NCBI RefSeq assembly: GCF_000513895.2
Contig: NZ_CP165782.1
Span: 1,302,001-1,366,000, forward strand
DNA length: 64,000 nucleotides
Direction: 5' to 3'
Source of the DNA: Ensifer sp. WSM1721
GTDB taxonomy: Bacteria > Pseudomonadota > Alphaproteobacteria > Rhizobiales > Rhizobiaceae
The translations under genes were made by a program, and so were the position numbers. Below, in pieces: positions 1 through 6,370 of the stretch. Numbering within the stretch: position 1 is the first letter of the stretch; each line of letters begins with the position of its first letter. The notes below the pieces were generated by a model, which was not told the DNA's origin, searched no databases, and worked only from the letters and a program-made list of their open reading frames with translations.

Positions 1-92
1 AACCGTCCCATCCGCGAATCTCGGATTTTCCTTGACCTGCCCGGTGACGCGTTCGATGAGTTGGCGTCGAGATTTCAACAGCGGATGTTTCA

Positions 93-1280
93 ATGGCAGA
101 CAAGACGAGCGCGGACGCAGAGCGGGGCATCAACACCCGCCTGGCGCACAGCGGCAACAATCCCTCCGATTTCCATGGCTTCATCAATCCGCCGGTGGTT
201 CACGCCTCCACCGTGCTTTTCCCGAACGCGAGGACGATGGAGACCCGGGCGCAGAAATACACCTATGGCACGCGCGGCACGCCCACGACCGACGCGCTCT
301 GTGAGGCGATCAATGAGCTTGAGGGCTCGGCCGGCACGATTCTGGTTCCCTCCGGTCTCGCCGCCGTCACCGTGCCTTTCCTCGCTTTTCTGTCCTCGGG
401 TGATCATGCCCTTATCGTTGATTCGGTCTACTTCCCGACCCGCCATTTCTGCGACACGATGCTCACCCGGCTCGGTATCACGATTGAATATTACGATCCG
501 ATGATCGGGGTCGGCATCGAAGGCCTGATCAGGCCGAACACCAAGCTGGTGCACACGGAAGCACCGGGGTCCAATACGTTCGAGATGCAGGACATCCGGG
601 CGATCGCCGCCGCGGCGCACCGTCACGGCTGCATCGTGACCATGGACAACACCTGGGCGACACCTGTCTATTTCCGGCCGCTCGAGCACGGCGTCGACAT
701 TTCCATCCATGCCGCAACAAAGTATCCCTCCGGACACTCGGACGTGCTGCTCGGAACCGTGTCAGCCAACACTGCGCATTGGCCCGCGCTGAGTGAAGCG
801 ATGGTGACGCTCGGCGTCTGCGTCTCGCCTGACGACAGCTACCAGATTCTGCGCGGTCTGCGCACAATGGGTATTCGCCTCGAACGCCATCAGGAGAGCG
901 CGCTGGAAATCGCGCGCTGGCTTGAAGGCCGCGAGGAAGTGGCGCGCGTGCTGCATCCGGCGCTGCCGAGCTTTCCGGGGCACGAGCTCTGGAAGCGCGA
1001 CTTTGGCGGCGCGAGCGGGATTTTCTCTTTCGTGCTGAAGGCCGACGCCGAGAAGAGCAAGGCCAAGGCCCATGCCTTCCTCGACGCGCTCTCGCTTTTT
1101 GGTCTCGGCTATTCGTGGGGCGGCTTCGAAAGCCTTGCGGTTCACGCCAACCTGTCCGACCGCAAGATCGCCAAGGCTCCGTCCGAGGGGCCGGTCATCC
1201 GCCTGCAGATCGGGCTCGAGGATGTTCCGGACCTCCGACGTGACATCGAGGCGGGCCTCGCGGCCGCAAACGCGGTCTGA
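93..1280 (+). CDS. metC: cystathionine beta-lyase (PLP-dependent)
   Basis: This 395-residue protein belongs to the Cys/Met-metabolism PLP enzyme family (aspartate aminotransferase fold). The family cleaves cystathionine to homocysteine, pyruvate and ammonia in methionine synthesis in the cytoplasm. The PLP-binding lysine is K210 in the run SIHAATKY, and the upstream VTMDNTWATP stretch carries the conserved Asp that contacts the cofactor ring nitrogen. The length is normal for the family. The start is the ATG that opens MADKTSADAE; the sequence before it (GCGGATGTTTCA) is a poor ribosome-binding site, so the start is only fairly certain. Cystathionine gamma-synthase or gamma-lyase are close relatives and cannot be excluded by motif alone; MetC is the usual rhizobial assignment. 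It converges with the FAD monooxygenase gene. Confidence 0.85.
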   Translation: MADKTSADAERGINTRLAHSGNNPSDFHGFINPPVVHASTVLFPNARTMETRAQKYTYGTRGTPTTDALCEAINELEGSAGTILVPSGLAAVTVPFLAFLSSGDHALIVDSVYFPTRHFCDTMLTRLGITIEYYDPMIGVGIEGLIRPNTKLVHTEAPGSNTFEMQDIRAIAAAAHRHGCIVTMDNTWATPVYFRPLEHGVDISIHAATKYPSGHSDVLLGTVSANTAHWPALSEAMVTLGVCVSPDDSYQILRGLRTMGIRLERHQESALEIARWLEGREEVARVLHPALPSFPGHELWKRDFGGASGIFSFVLKADAEKSKAKAHAFLDALSLFGLGYSWGGFESLAVHANLSDRKIAKAPSEGPVIRLQIGLEDVPDLRRDIEAGLAAANAV

Positions 1281-1328
1281 TCCCACGAGCAAGGCTGAGA
1301 GGGGAGCGAGGCAAGCCTCCTACTTCCT

Positions 1329-2501
1329 CTATCGCTCCTGCGCACCGTATCCGTAAAGCCAGTCAAGATCGGCTGCGAGCGATTCGGGTCCCTTGAGCGC
1401 GAGAACGAGATTGCGGGCAATCCGCACCGGGCCGCCGGCGTGATAGGCAAAGCGGTTGAACGCAGCGCGCTTACGCACCCGGTCGATTCGCGCCCTGCGA
1501 GCGGCTTCATATCGGGCGAAGGCCGAGGGAACGTCCGGACTCCCGGCGAGGCAGCGCGCGAGCTCGCGGGCGTCCTCGATCGCCATCGCCGCGCCCTGGG
1601 CCGCAAACGGCGTCATCGCATGGGCGGCATCGCCGATCAGAATCGTGTCGCGGCCGTTGTGCCACACGCCGTCGTCGACGGTGCACAGCGGCCAAAAGGT
1701 CGCCGAGGCGGCACCCTTGAGCATCGAGCGCAGGTCGGGGTGCCAGTCCTCGAAGGCGGCCGAAAGTTCGCTTTGCCGGTCTTCGGCACCCCGCCCCGCC
1801 CAAGCCTCCGCAGCCGGCTCGCCGCCGACGATCGCGATCAGGTTGAAAGCGTCGGCCTCTCGGATTGGATAGGCGACCAGATGGGCTTTCGGTCCGAGGA
1901 AAGCCGTGACGCGATCACTCGACAGGCACTTGGCCGCGTCCGTCAGAGGCAGCATCAACCGCCAGGCGACGTTGCCGGAGAACCGGACGGGGCCGGCGCC
2001 GGGGAGGGAGGCGCGCACCTGCGACCAGATGCCGTCCGCGCCGATGATGGCGGCGGGGCGTCGCCCGCTCGCTTCGGTGACCGTTGCTCGCGGGTCCCGC
2101 TCGATGCGGCATCCGAGATGAAGACGGCAGAGCGGTTCGGACTTCACCGCGTGCAGCAGAATCTTTTGCAAGCCGGCGCGATGGAGCACGCCGTAGGGGG
2201 CAGCCCATCGTTTGCGGGCGCTGGGGCCTGCGGGCACGCTTGCGAGTGGCCGCAGCGAGCGGCCGTCGACGAGCGAGATCGCCTCCGGCTCGCTCCAGAT
2301 GCTCTCAAGAGCCGGGAGCAGGCCGAGGTCGATGAGGATACGCGATGCGTTCGGTGACAGCTGCAGTCCGGCGCCGACTTCGGTCAGCGTGCCCGCTTGC
2401 TCGAAAATATCGGTTTGCCAGCCCTGTCTTGCGAAACAAAGCGCCGTCGTCAGGCCGGCGATGCCGGCACCGACGATAGCAACGGGCTCAGCGTTTCCCA
2501 T
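1329..2501 (-). CDS. FAD-dependent monooxygenase, salicylate hydroxylase-like
   Basis: This 390-residue protein is a group A flavoprotein monooxygenase. It has an N-terminal Rossmann FAD motif GAGIAG at residues 11-16 and the second FAD motif GDAAHAMTPFAAQGAAMAIED near residues 285-305, in the order seen in salicylate hydroxylase and 6-hydroxynicotinate 3-monooxygenase. Such enzymes use NAD(P)H and O2 to hydroxylate an aromatic ring. The substrate cannot be read from the sequence, and there are no aromatic catabolism genes or LysR regulator beside it. It lies 27 bases downstream of the CHCC zinc-finger gene on the same strand, so the two may be cotranscribed. Confidence 0.8.
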   Translation of the reverse strand: MGNAEPVAIVGAGIAGLTTALCFARQGWQTDIFEQAGTLTEVGAGLQLSPNASRILIDLGLLPALESIWSEPEAISLVDGRSLRPLASVPAGPSARKRWAAPYGVLHRAGLQKILLHAVKSEPLCRLHLGCRIERDPRATVTEASGRRPAAIIGADGIWSQVRASLPGAGPVRFSGNVAWRLMLPLTDAAKCLSSDRVTAFLGPKAHLVAYPIREADAFNLIAIVGGEPAAEAWAGRGAEDRQSELSAAFEDWHPDLRSMLKGAASATFWPLCTVDDGVWHNGRDTILIGDAAHAMTPFAAQGAAMAIEDARELARCLAGSPDVPSAFARYEAARRARIDRVRKRAAFNRFAYHAGGPVRIARNLVLALKGPESLAADLDWLYGYGAQER

Positions 2502-2528
2502 CGACGTTGCGCCGTTGCCTGAGAAGGA

Positions 2529-2774
2529 TCAGGCCGCCTTGTTTGCGAAGAGGCATCCCGGCGGGTTCGTCTCTGTCGCCTTGAGCGACGGATTGTAACG
2601 ATAGAGCGTCGAGCAATAGGAACAGACTTTCTCGTTGTCGTCGCCCATGTCGATGAAGATATGAGGATGGTCGAACGGAACGGATGCGCCCGTGCACATG
2701 AATTCCTTCACGCCGATCTCGATGACTCCGTGCCCGCCGTCGTTCTGGAAATGAGGGATGCTGTGGCCGGCCAT
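2529..2774 (-). CDS. CHCC zinc-finger protein (NDUFS6-like)
   Basis: This 81-residue protein carries the zf-CHCC pattern: C27, then H36 or H38, then C51-x2-C54. This is the zinc site of the mitochondrial complex I accessory subunit NDUFS6 and its alphaproteobacterial homologues, which are thought to assist NADH dehydrogenase. The start at MAGHSIPHF is chosen because the gene has GGAG six bases upstream of that ATG on the minus strand; a longer frame to 2825 has no such site and adds residues unlike the family. It sits divergently from the alpha/beta hydrolase gene. Function in bacteria is inferred from homology only. Confidence 0.8.
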   Translation of the reverse strand: MAGHSIPHFQNDGGHGVIEIGVKEFMCTGASVPFDHPHIFIDMGDDNEKVCSYCSTLYRYNPSLKATETNPPGCLFANKAA

Positions 2775-2954
2775 GTCGTACTCCGATGAATGCAAATCTC
2801 GTGATGTCGATTTTGCCGGCACCATAGTGAGCTTTGCCGCAAATGTGTAGCAGCAAACATGCCGCGCCTGTGGTTTTTGGACCGGCGGGGGTTTCCGGCC
2901 GAGGCTTTACCACCTAGTTTGCGGCGCAAACAGGATGAAGTATCAGGAAACGAG

Positions 2955-3734
2955 ATGGACCTGAATCCTCCGCCATTTTTCCGTTTTGTGCATGACGGAC
3001 TGGAAATCGCCTTTTTCGACGAGGGTGATCCCTCGGGAGACCCGATCCTCCTGATCCACGGCTTTGCTTCGAGCGCCAATGTCAATTGGGTGTTCCCGGG
3101 CTGGCTGAAGACGCTCGGTGACGCCGGCTACCGGGTGATCGCCCTCGACAATCGCGGTCATGGGATGAGCAGCAAGCCTTATGATCCCTCGCTGTACCAC
3201 CCGCAGCAGATGGCCGGCGATGCGGCGGCGCTGCTGGTTCATCTCGGCATCGCCGACGCGCATGTCATGGGCTATTCGATGGGTGCACGCATTTCCGCTT
3301 TCCTGGCTTTGCGACATCCGGACCGCGTCCGCTCGCTCGTGTTCGGCGGCTTGGGAATAGGCATGGTCACCGGGGTAGGGGAGTGGGATCCGATCGCCGA
3401 TGCGCTGGTCGCGCCGTCGCTTGACGATGTGACCCACGCGCGCGGCCGAATGTTCCGCGCCTTTGCCGATCAGACGAAGAGCGACCGGCAGGCGCTCGCC
3501 GCATGCATCTCGACCTCGCGGGATCTGCTTTCCCCCGAGGAGATCGGGCGCATCGACGTGCCGGTTCTGATCGGTGTCGGAACCAAGGATGATATTGCCG
3601 GTTCGGCGCACGAACTTGCCGCCCTGATGCCGCATGCAAGGGCGCTGGACATTCCCGGACGGGACCATATGCTCGCCGTCGGCGACCGCGTGTTCAAGAA
3701 GGCGGTCCTGGAATTTCTGGCCGAGGTGGGGTGA
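2955..3734 (+). CDS. alpha/beta hydrolase
   Basis: This 259-residue protein has the alpha/beta hydrolase fold. The nucleophile elbow is GYSMG with S108, the oxyanion region is the LIHGFASS loop near residues 33-40, and the catalytic His is probably H238 in GRDHML, with D212 or D213 as the acid. It resembles the small esterase/epoxide hydrolase/lactonase group. The chosen ATG has AGGAAACGAG directly upstream; a longer frame to 2859 lacks a ribosome-binding site. Substrate is unknown. A paired set of short inverted repeats follows the stop codon. Confidence 0.75.
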   Translation: MDLNPPPFFRFVHDGLEIAFFDEGDPSGDPILLIHGFASSANVNWVFPGWLKTLGDAGYRVIALDNRGHGMSSKPYDPSLYHPQQMAGDAAALLVHLGIADAHVMGYSMGARISAFLALRHPDRVRSLVFGGLGIGMVTGVGEWDPIADALVAPSLDDVTHARGRMFRAFADQTKSDRQALAACISTSRDLLSPEEIGRIDVPVLIGVGTKDDIAGSAHELAALMPHARALDIPGRDHMLAVGDRVFKKAVLEFLAEVG

Positions 3735-3760
3735 GCCACCGTATTCTCCCTCAACCGGAG

Positions 3761-3806
3761 CCGATTCAAAATCGGGTGCTGTAGCGCTCGGTTCGATGCG
3801 AGCGCT
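3761..3806. repeat. two adjacent inverted repeats after the hydrolase gene
   Basis: CCGATT-caa-AATCGG at 3761-3775 is followed by AGCGCTCG-gttcgatg-CGAGCGCT at 3783-3806. Both arms are perfect. There is no T tract, so this is a poor intrinsic terminator; the layout of two palindromes in tandem is similar to the RIME-like repeats elsewhere in the window, but the connecting core sequence differs. Confidence 0.5.
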
Positions 3807-3949
3807 GCAGGCCCGCTGCCACTCACGGCTGAAATGCGACGAGGCCATTTATGTCGGCGGGGAATTGGCCTATATATGGCCGAAACGACCGCCGCCACCT
3901 GCGAGCAAAGACTGACCAAGCCGAGGGACCGGCCAGGAAGGAGAGCGAC

Positions 3950-4777
3950 ATGGTCGCAAAGACCGAACTTCGCCATACCGACGCGCTCAAGGCGATCGAT
4001 CCGATCTGGGACAGCCTGCGCGAGGAGGCGCGTATGGCAGCCGAGCGCGACCCAATGCTGGCCGCCTTCCTCTATTCGACGGTCGTCAATCAGCATTCGC
4101 TCGAAGAAAGCGTCATCTACCGCATCTGCGAGCGGCTGGACCATCCCGATCTCCAGGCTAGCCTCTTGCACCAGACCTTTGCAGAAATGCTCGAGGATTG
4201 GCCCGAATGGGGCGCGATCCTGCGCGTCGATATCCAGGCGGTCTATGATCGCGATCCCGCCTGCACGCGTTTCATCGAGCCGGTGCTTTACTTCAAGGGG
4301 TTCCACGCCATCCAGACGCACCGTCTCGCCCATTGGCTGTGGAACCGCGGGCGGAAGGATTTCGCGCTTTATCTCCAGAGCCGCTCATCGAGCGTCTTCC
4401 AGACGGATATCAACCCGGCGGCCCGCATCGGACGGGGGATCTTCCTCGACCATGCGACGGGTCTCGTTGTCGGCGAGACCGCGGTCATCGGCGACAATGT
4501 CTCGATCCTGCACGGTGTGACGCTCGGCGGCACCGGCAAGGAGGGGAGCGACCGTCATCCGAAGATCGGCAATGGCGTGCTGATCGGTGCCGGCGCGAAG
4601 ATCCTCGGCAATATTCATATCGGCCATTGCTCACGCGTGGCTGCCGGTTCGGTCGTCCTGAAGCCCGTTCCGCCGAAGACGACGGTGGCTGGTGTCCCGG
4701 CGAAAGTCGTCGGCGAAGCGGGTTGCTCCGAGCCTTCGCGTCAAATGGATCAGATCCTCGCCAGCTTCGACATCTGA
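3950..4777 (+). CDS. cysE: serine O-acetyltransferase
   Basis: This 275-residue enzyme transfers acetyl from acetyl-CoA to serine, the first step of cysteine synthesis. It has the all-helical SAT N-terminal domain (roughly residues 10-140) and a left-handed beta-helix of hexapeptide repeats after it, including the conserved active-site stretch LDHATGLVVGETAVIG and the run ILHGVTLGGTGK. Length matches the family. The ATG at MVAKTEL has AAGGAG seven bases upstream. The C-terminal tail ends MDQILASFDI; the final Ile is the residue type that cysteine synthase CysK uses to dock on SAT, so a CysE-CysK complex is plausible. Confidence 0.95.
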   Translation: MVAKTELRHTDALKAIDPIWDSLREEARMAAERDPMLAAFLYSTVVNQHSLEESVIYRICERLDHPDLQASLLHQTFAEMLEDWPEWGAILRVDIQAVYDRDPACTRFIEPVLYFKGFHAIQTHRLAHWLWNRGRKDFALYLQSRSSSVFQTDINPAARIGRGIFLDHATGLVVGETAVIGDNVSILHGVTLGGTGKEGSDRHPKIGNGVLIGAGAKILGNIHIGHCSRVAAGSVVLKPVPPKTTVAGVPAKVVGEAGCSEPSRQMDQILASFDI

Positions 4778-4803
4778 CGCTGAGGCCGCCCGGTGCCGCA
4801 TGA

Positions 4804-4898
4804 TTTCCTCGGTCGGGGATCGGTCGGAGGAAAAATTTATGCAGCAATTCAAAACGTTGCAGCCCCTTTGTGCGTCTCCACAAGCGTTCGGCGCTGCG
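4804..4898 (+). repeat. RIME-like intergenic repeat, copy D
   Basis: The first palindrome has arms TTTCCTC (4804-4810) and GAGGAAA (4827-4833). It is followed by the shared core ATGCAGCAATTCAAA (4839-4853) and CCTTTGTGCGTCT (4865-4877), then a decayed second palindrome ending GGCGCTGC. The core is nearly the same as in copies A and B. It lies in the cysE to DUF3126 gap. Confidence 0.75.
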
Positions 4899-4965
4899 AC
4901 GGGTTTACACCTGGCAACGGCCCGTGCAACAAGCGCGGCAAATCAACGGCTACGGAGAAAAAGAT

Positions 4966-5169
4966 TTGAAGCCCGAAGAAATCCGCAAGCTTGAGGCCTA
5001 TTTCAAGCGCACCTTCAATCAGTCGATGGTCGTCAAGGCTCGTCCGAAGAAGGACGAATCCGCCGAAGTCTATCTCGGCGACGAATTCCTCGGCGTCCTC
5101 TTCCGCGACGAGGAGGACGGTGAGCTCTCCTACAACTTCTCGATGGCAATTCTCGACGTGGATCTGTGA
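4966..5169 (+). CDS. DUF3126 family protein
   Basis: This is a 67-residue acidic protein of the alphaproteobacterial DUF3126 family, whose function is unknown. I chose the TTG start because GGAG stands seven bases upstream of it and the family begins at this point (xKPEEIRKLEAYFK). The longer ATG frame from 4870 would begin inside the RIME-like repeat. The protein has a short helix followed by what reads like a small beta sheet (residues 20-60) and no cysteines, transmembrane segment or signal peptide. A strong terminator follows 22 bases after the stop. Confidence 0.75.
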   Translation: MKPEEIRKLEAYFKRTFNQSMVVKARPKKDESAEVYLGDEFLGVLFRDEEDGELSYNFSMAILDVDL

Positions 5170-5191
5170 GTTCTGCGACCTCGCCTTGCGT

Positions 5192-5223
5192 AGCCCGGCG
5201 CTGAGCGATCGCGCCGGGCTTTT
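5192..5223 (+). terminator. intrinsic terminator after DUF3126 gene
   Basis: A perfect ten-base stem AGCCCGGCGC / GCGCCGGGCT with a nine-base loop is followed by TTTTGTT (counting the last stem base). Confidence 0.85.
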
Positions 5224-5319
5224 GTTAATAAAATCATACTTTTTCAGAAATTCTTCAAAAGTCTCCTGATCTTCATCAAGTCGTTGCAAGAATTGTGTTT
5301 TATTGCGATGCACACTGAA

Positions 5320-5348
5320 CTTGACTTTTTGTGCAGTGCACCTAGACT
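5320..5348 (+). promoter_or_regulatory. phasin gene promoter
   Basis: CTTGAC at 5320-5325 matches the rhizobial -35 exactly. A 17-base spacer leads to TAGACT (5343-5348), a fair -10. It lies about 35 bases upstream of the phasin start, and no other good sigma70 match is near. Confidence 0.65.
5332..5343 (+). promoter_or_regulatory. candidate PhaR/AniA operator
   Basis: The palindrome GTGCA-G-TGCAC (5331-5341) lies in the spacer of the phasin promoter. From 5332 it reads TGCAGTGCACCT and matches the motif TGCRNYGCASMA that I recall for the PHB regulator PhaR of Bradyrhizobium at 11 of 12 positions. Binding is inferred, not shown. Confidence 0.55.
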
Positions 5349-5381
5349 ATCTTCTGCCTAGCCCCACAAGGAGACACCCGA

Positions 5382-5735
5382 ATGTTTAACTTCGACGATG
5401 CGAATAAGAAGAGCAAAGAAGCCTTGGACGTGGCCGTGAAGAGCTATTCCGCCCTGACCAAGGGCTTCCAGGCCATTGCGACCGAAACGGCGGACTATTC
5501 GAAGAAGACCTTTGAGGACGGCATTGCCCATTTCGAAAAGCTTGCCGGCGCCAAGAGCCTCGAGGCCGCATTCGAGCTTCAGACCAACTATCTGAAGTCG
5601 AGCTATGAAGGTTTCGTCACCGAAGCAACGAAGATCGGTGAAATGTACGCGGACCTCGCCAAGGACGCCTACAAGCCTTACGAGGCTCCGGTTGCCAAGG
5701 CTACCGCAGCAGTCAAGACGGCCGCTGCCGCCTGA
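5382..5735 (+). CDS. phasin family protein
   Basis: This 117-residue protein matches the Phasin_2 type: almost entirely helical and amphipathic, rich in Ala, Lys and aromatic residues, with an Ala/Val/Lys-rich C-terminus. Phasins coat polyhydroxybutyrate granules in the cytoplasm, control granule size and number, and can bind the PHB regulator PhaR. The ATG follows AAGGAGACACCCG, a strong ribosome-binding site. It is a single gene with its own promoter and terminator. No other PHB gene is in the window, as is usual for rhizobial phasin genes. Confidence 0.85.
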   Translation: MFNFDDANKKSKEALDVAVKSYSALTKGFQAIATETADYSKKTFEDGIAHFEKLAGAKSLEAAFELQTNYLKSSYEGFVTEATKIGEMYADLAKDAYKPYEAPVAKATAAVKTAAAA

Positions 5736-5760
5736 CGATTTCGACCATTACCGTCGTCAG

Positions 5761-5791
5761 AAGGCCGGTCGCGGTTGCCGCGGCTGGCCTT
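5761..5791 (+). terminator. hairpin terminator after phasin gene
   Basis: A 14-base stem AAGGCCGGTCGCGG / CCGCGGCTGGCCTT with two G-T pairs and a three-base loop stands 25 bases after the stop. The following CTTGCTTTC is only moderately T-rich. Confidence 0.65.
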
Positions 5792-6007
5792 CTTGCTTTC
5801 GTATGCGCGCTTTCCGAAGCTCATGGGAGCGACGCGCGAAAGTTGCCGTGTAGGGCGAAGAAATTTGATCAATCTTGTGTTTCGTCGTGCGAATATGATT
5901 GCAGTGCGTTGGTTCGGTCTTAAAATCCCAGAACGAACCATTAGATAAGGGCAAGCACGTCGCGGCCGGATTCGCATGCTCCGCGGCTGTCAAGGGAATG
6001 AACAAGA

Positions 6008-6361
6008 ATGATCGCCATGCCGGTCCGGATGCAGCAGGGAAGCGAAGGAGACGGAGGCGGCCCCAGTCGTGGCACGTCCGTCATTACGCGCACCAAGCCG
6101 AAGACCAAGAAGCCGAGTTTGTACCGCGTCCTGCTTTTGAATGACGATTACACGCCGATGGAATTCGTCGTTCATATCCTGGAGCGCTTTTTCCAGAAGA
6201 ACCGGGAAGAGGCGACCCGCATAATGCTACATGTCCACAATCACGGCGTTGGAGAATGCGGCGTCTTCACCTACGAAGTCGCCGAAACCAAAGTGACGCA
6301 GGTGATGGATTTCGCCAGGCAGCATCAACATCCGTTGCAATGCGTCATGGAAAAGAAATGA
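6008..6361 (+). CDS. clpS: ATP-dependent Clp protease adaptor ClpS
   Basis: This 117-residue protein delivers N-end-rule substrates to ClpAP. The core [17 protein letters not shown] carries the conserved Asp-Asp substrate-pocket residues, and [19 protein letters not shown] is the typical second block. A flexible, basic N-terminal extension of about 35 residues precedes the core, as is needed for ClpA interaction. The start is one of three nearby ATGs (6008, 6017, 6029); 6008 has AAGGGA at a suitable distance. It is directly followed by clpA, nine bases after its stop, so the two form an operon. Confidence 0.9.
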   Translation: MIAMPVRMQQGSEGDGGGPSRGTSVITRTKPKTKKPSLYRVLLLNDDYTPMEFVVHILERFFQKNREEATRIMLHVHNHGVGECGVFTYEVAETKVTQVMDFARQHQHPLQCVMEKK

Positions 6362-6370
6362 GGAACTAAC

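Noticed and set aside
1..92. Possible end of an upstream gene at the left edge
   Set aside because: One plus-strand frame is open, but it runs on into metC in a different frame and shows no family features. I call nothing here.
1308..1319. GAGGC-aa-GCCTC between metC and the monooxygenase gene as terminator
   Set aside because: A two-base loop cannot form a stable hairpin, and no T tract is present.
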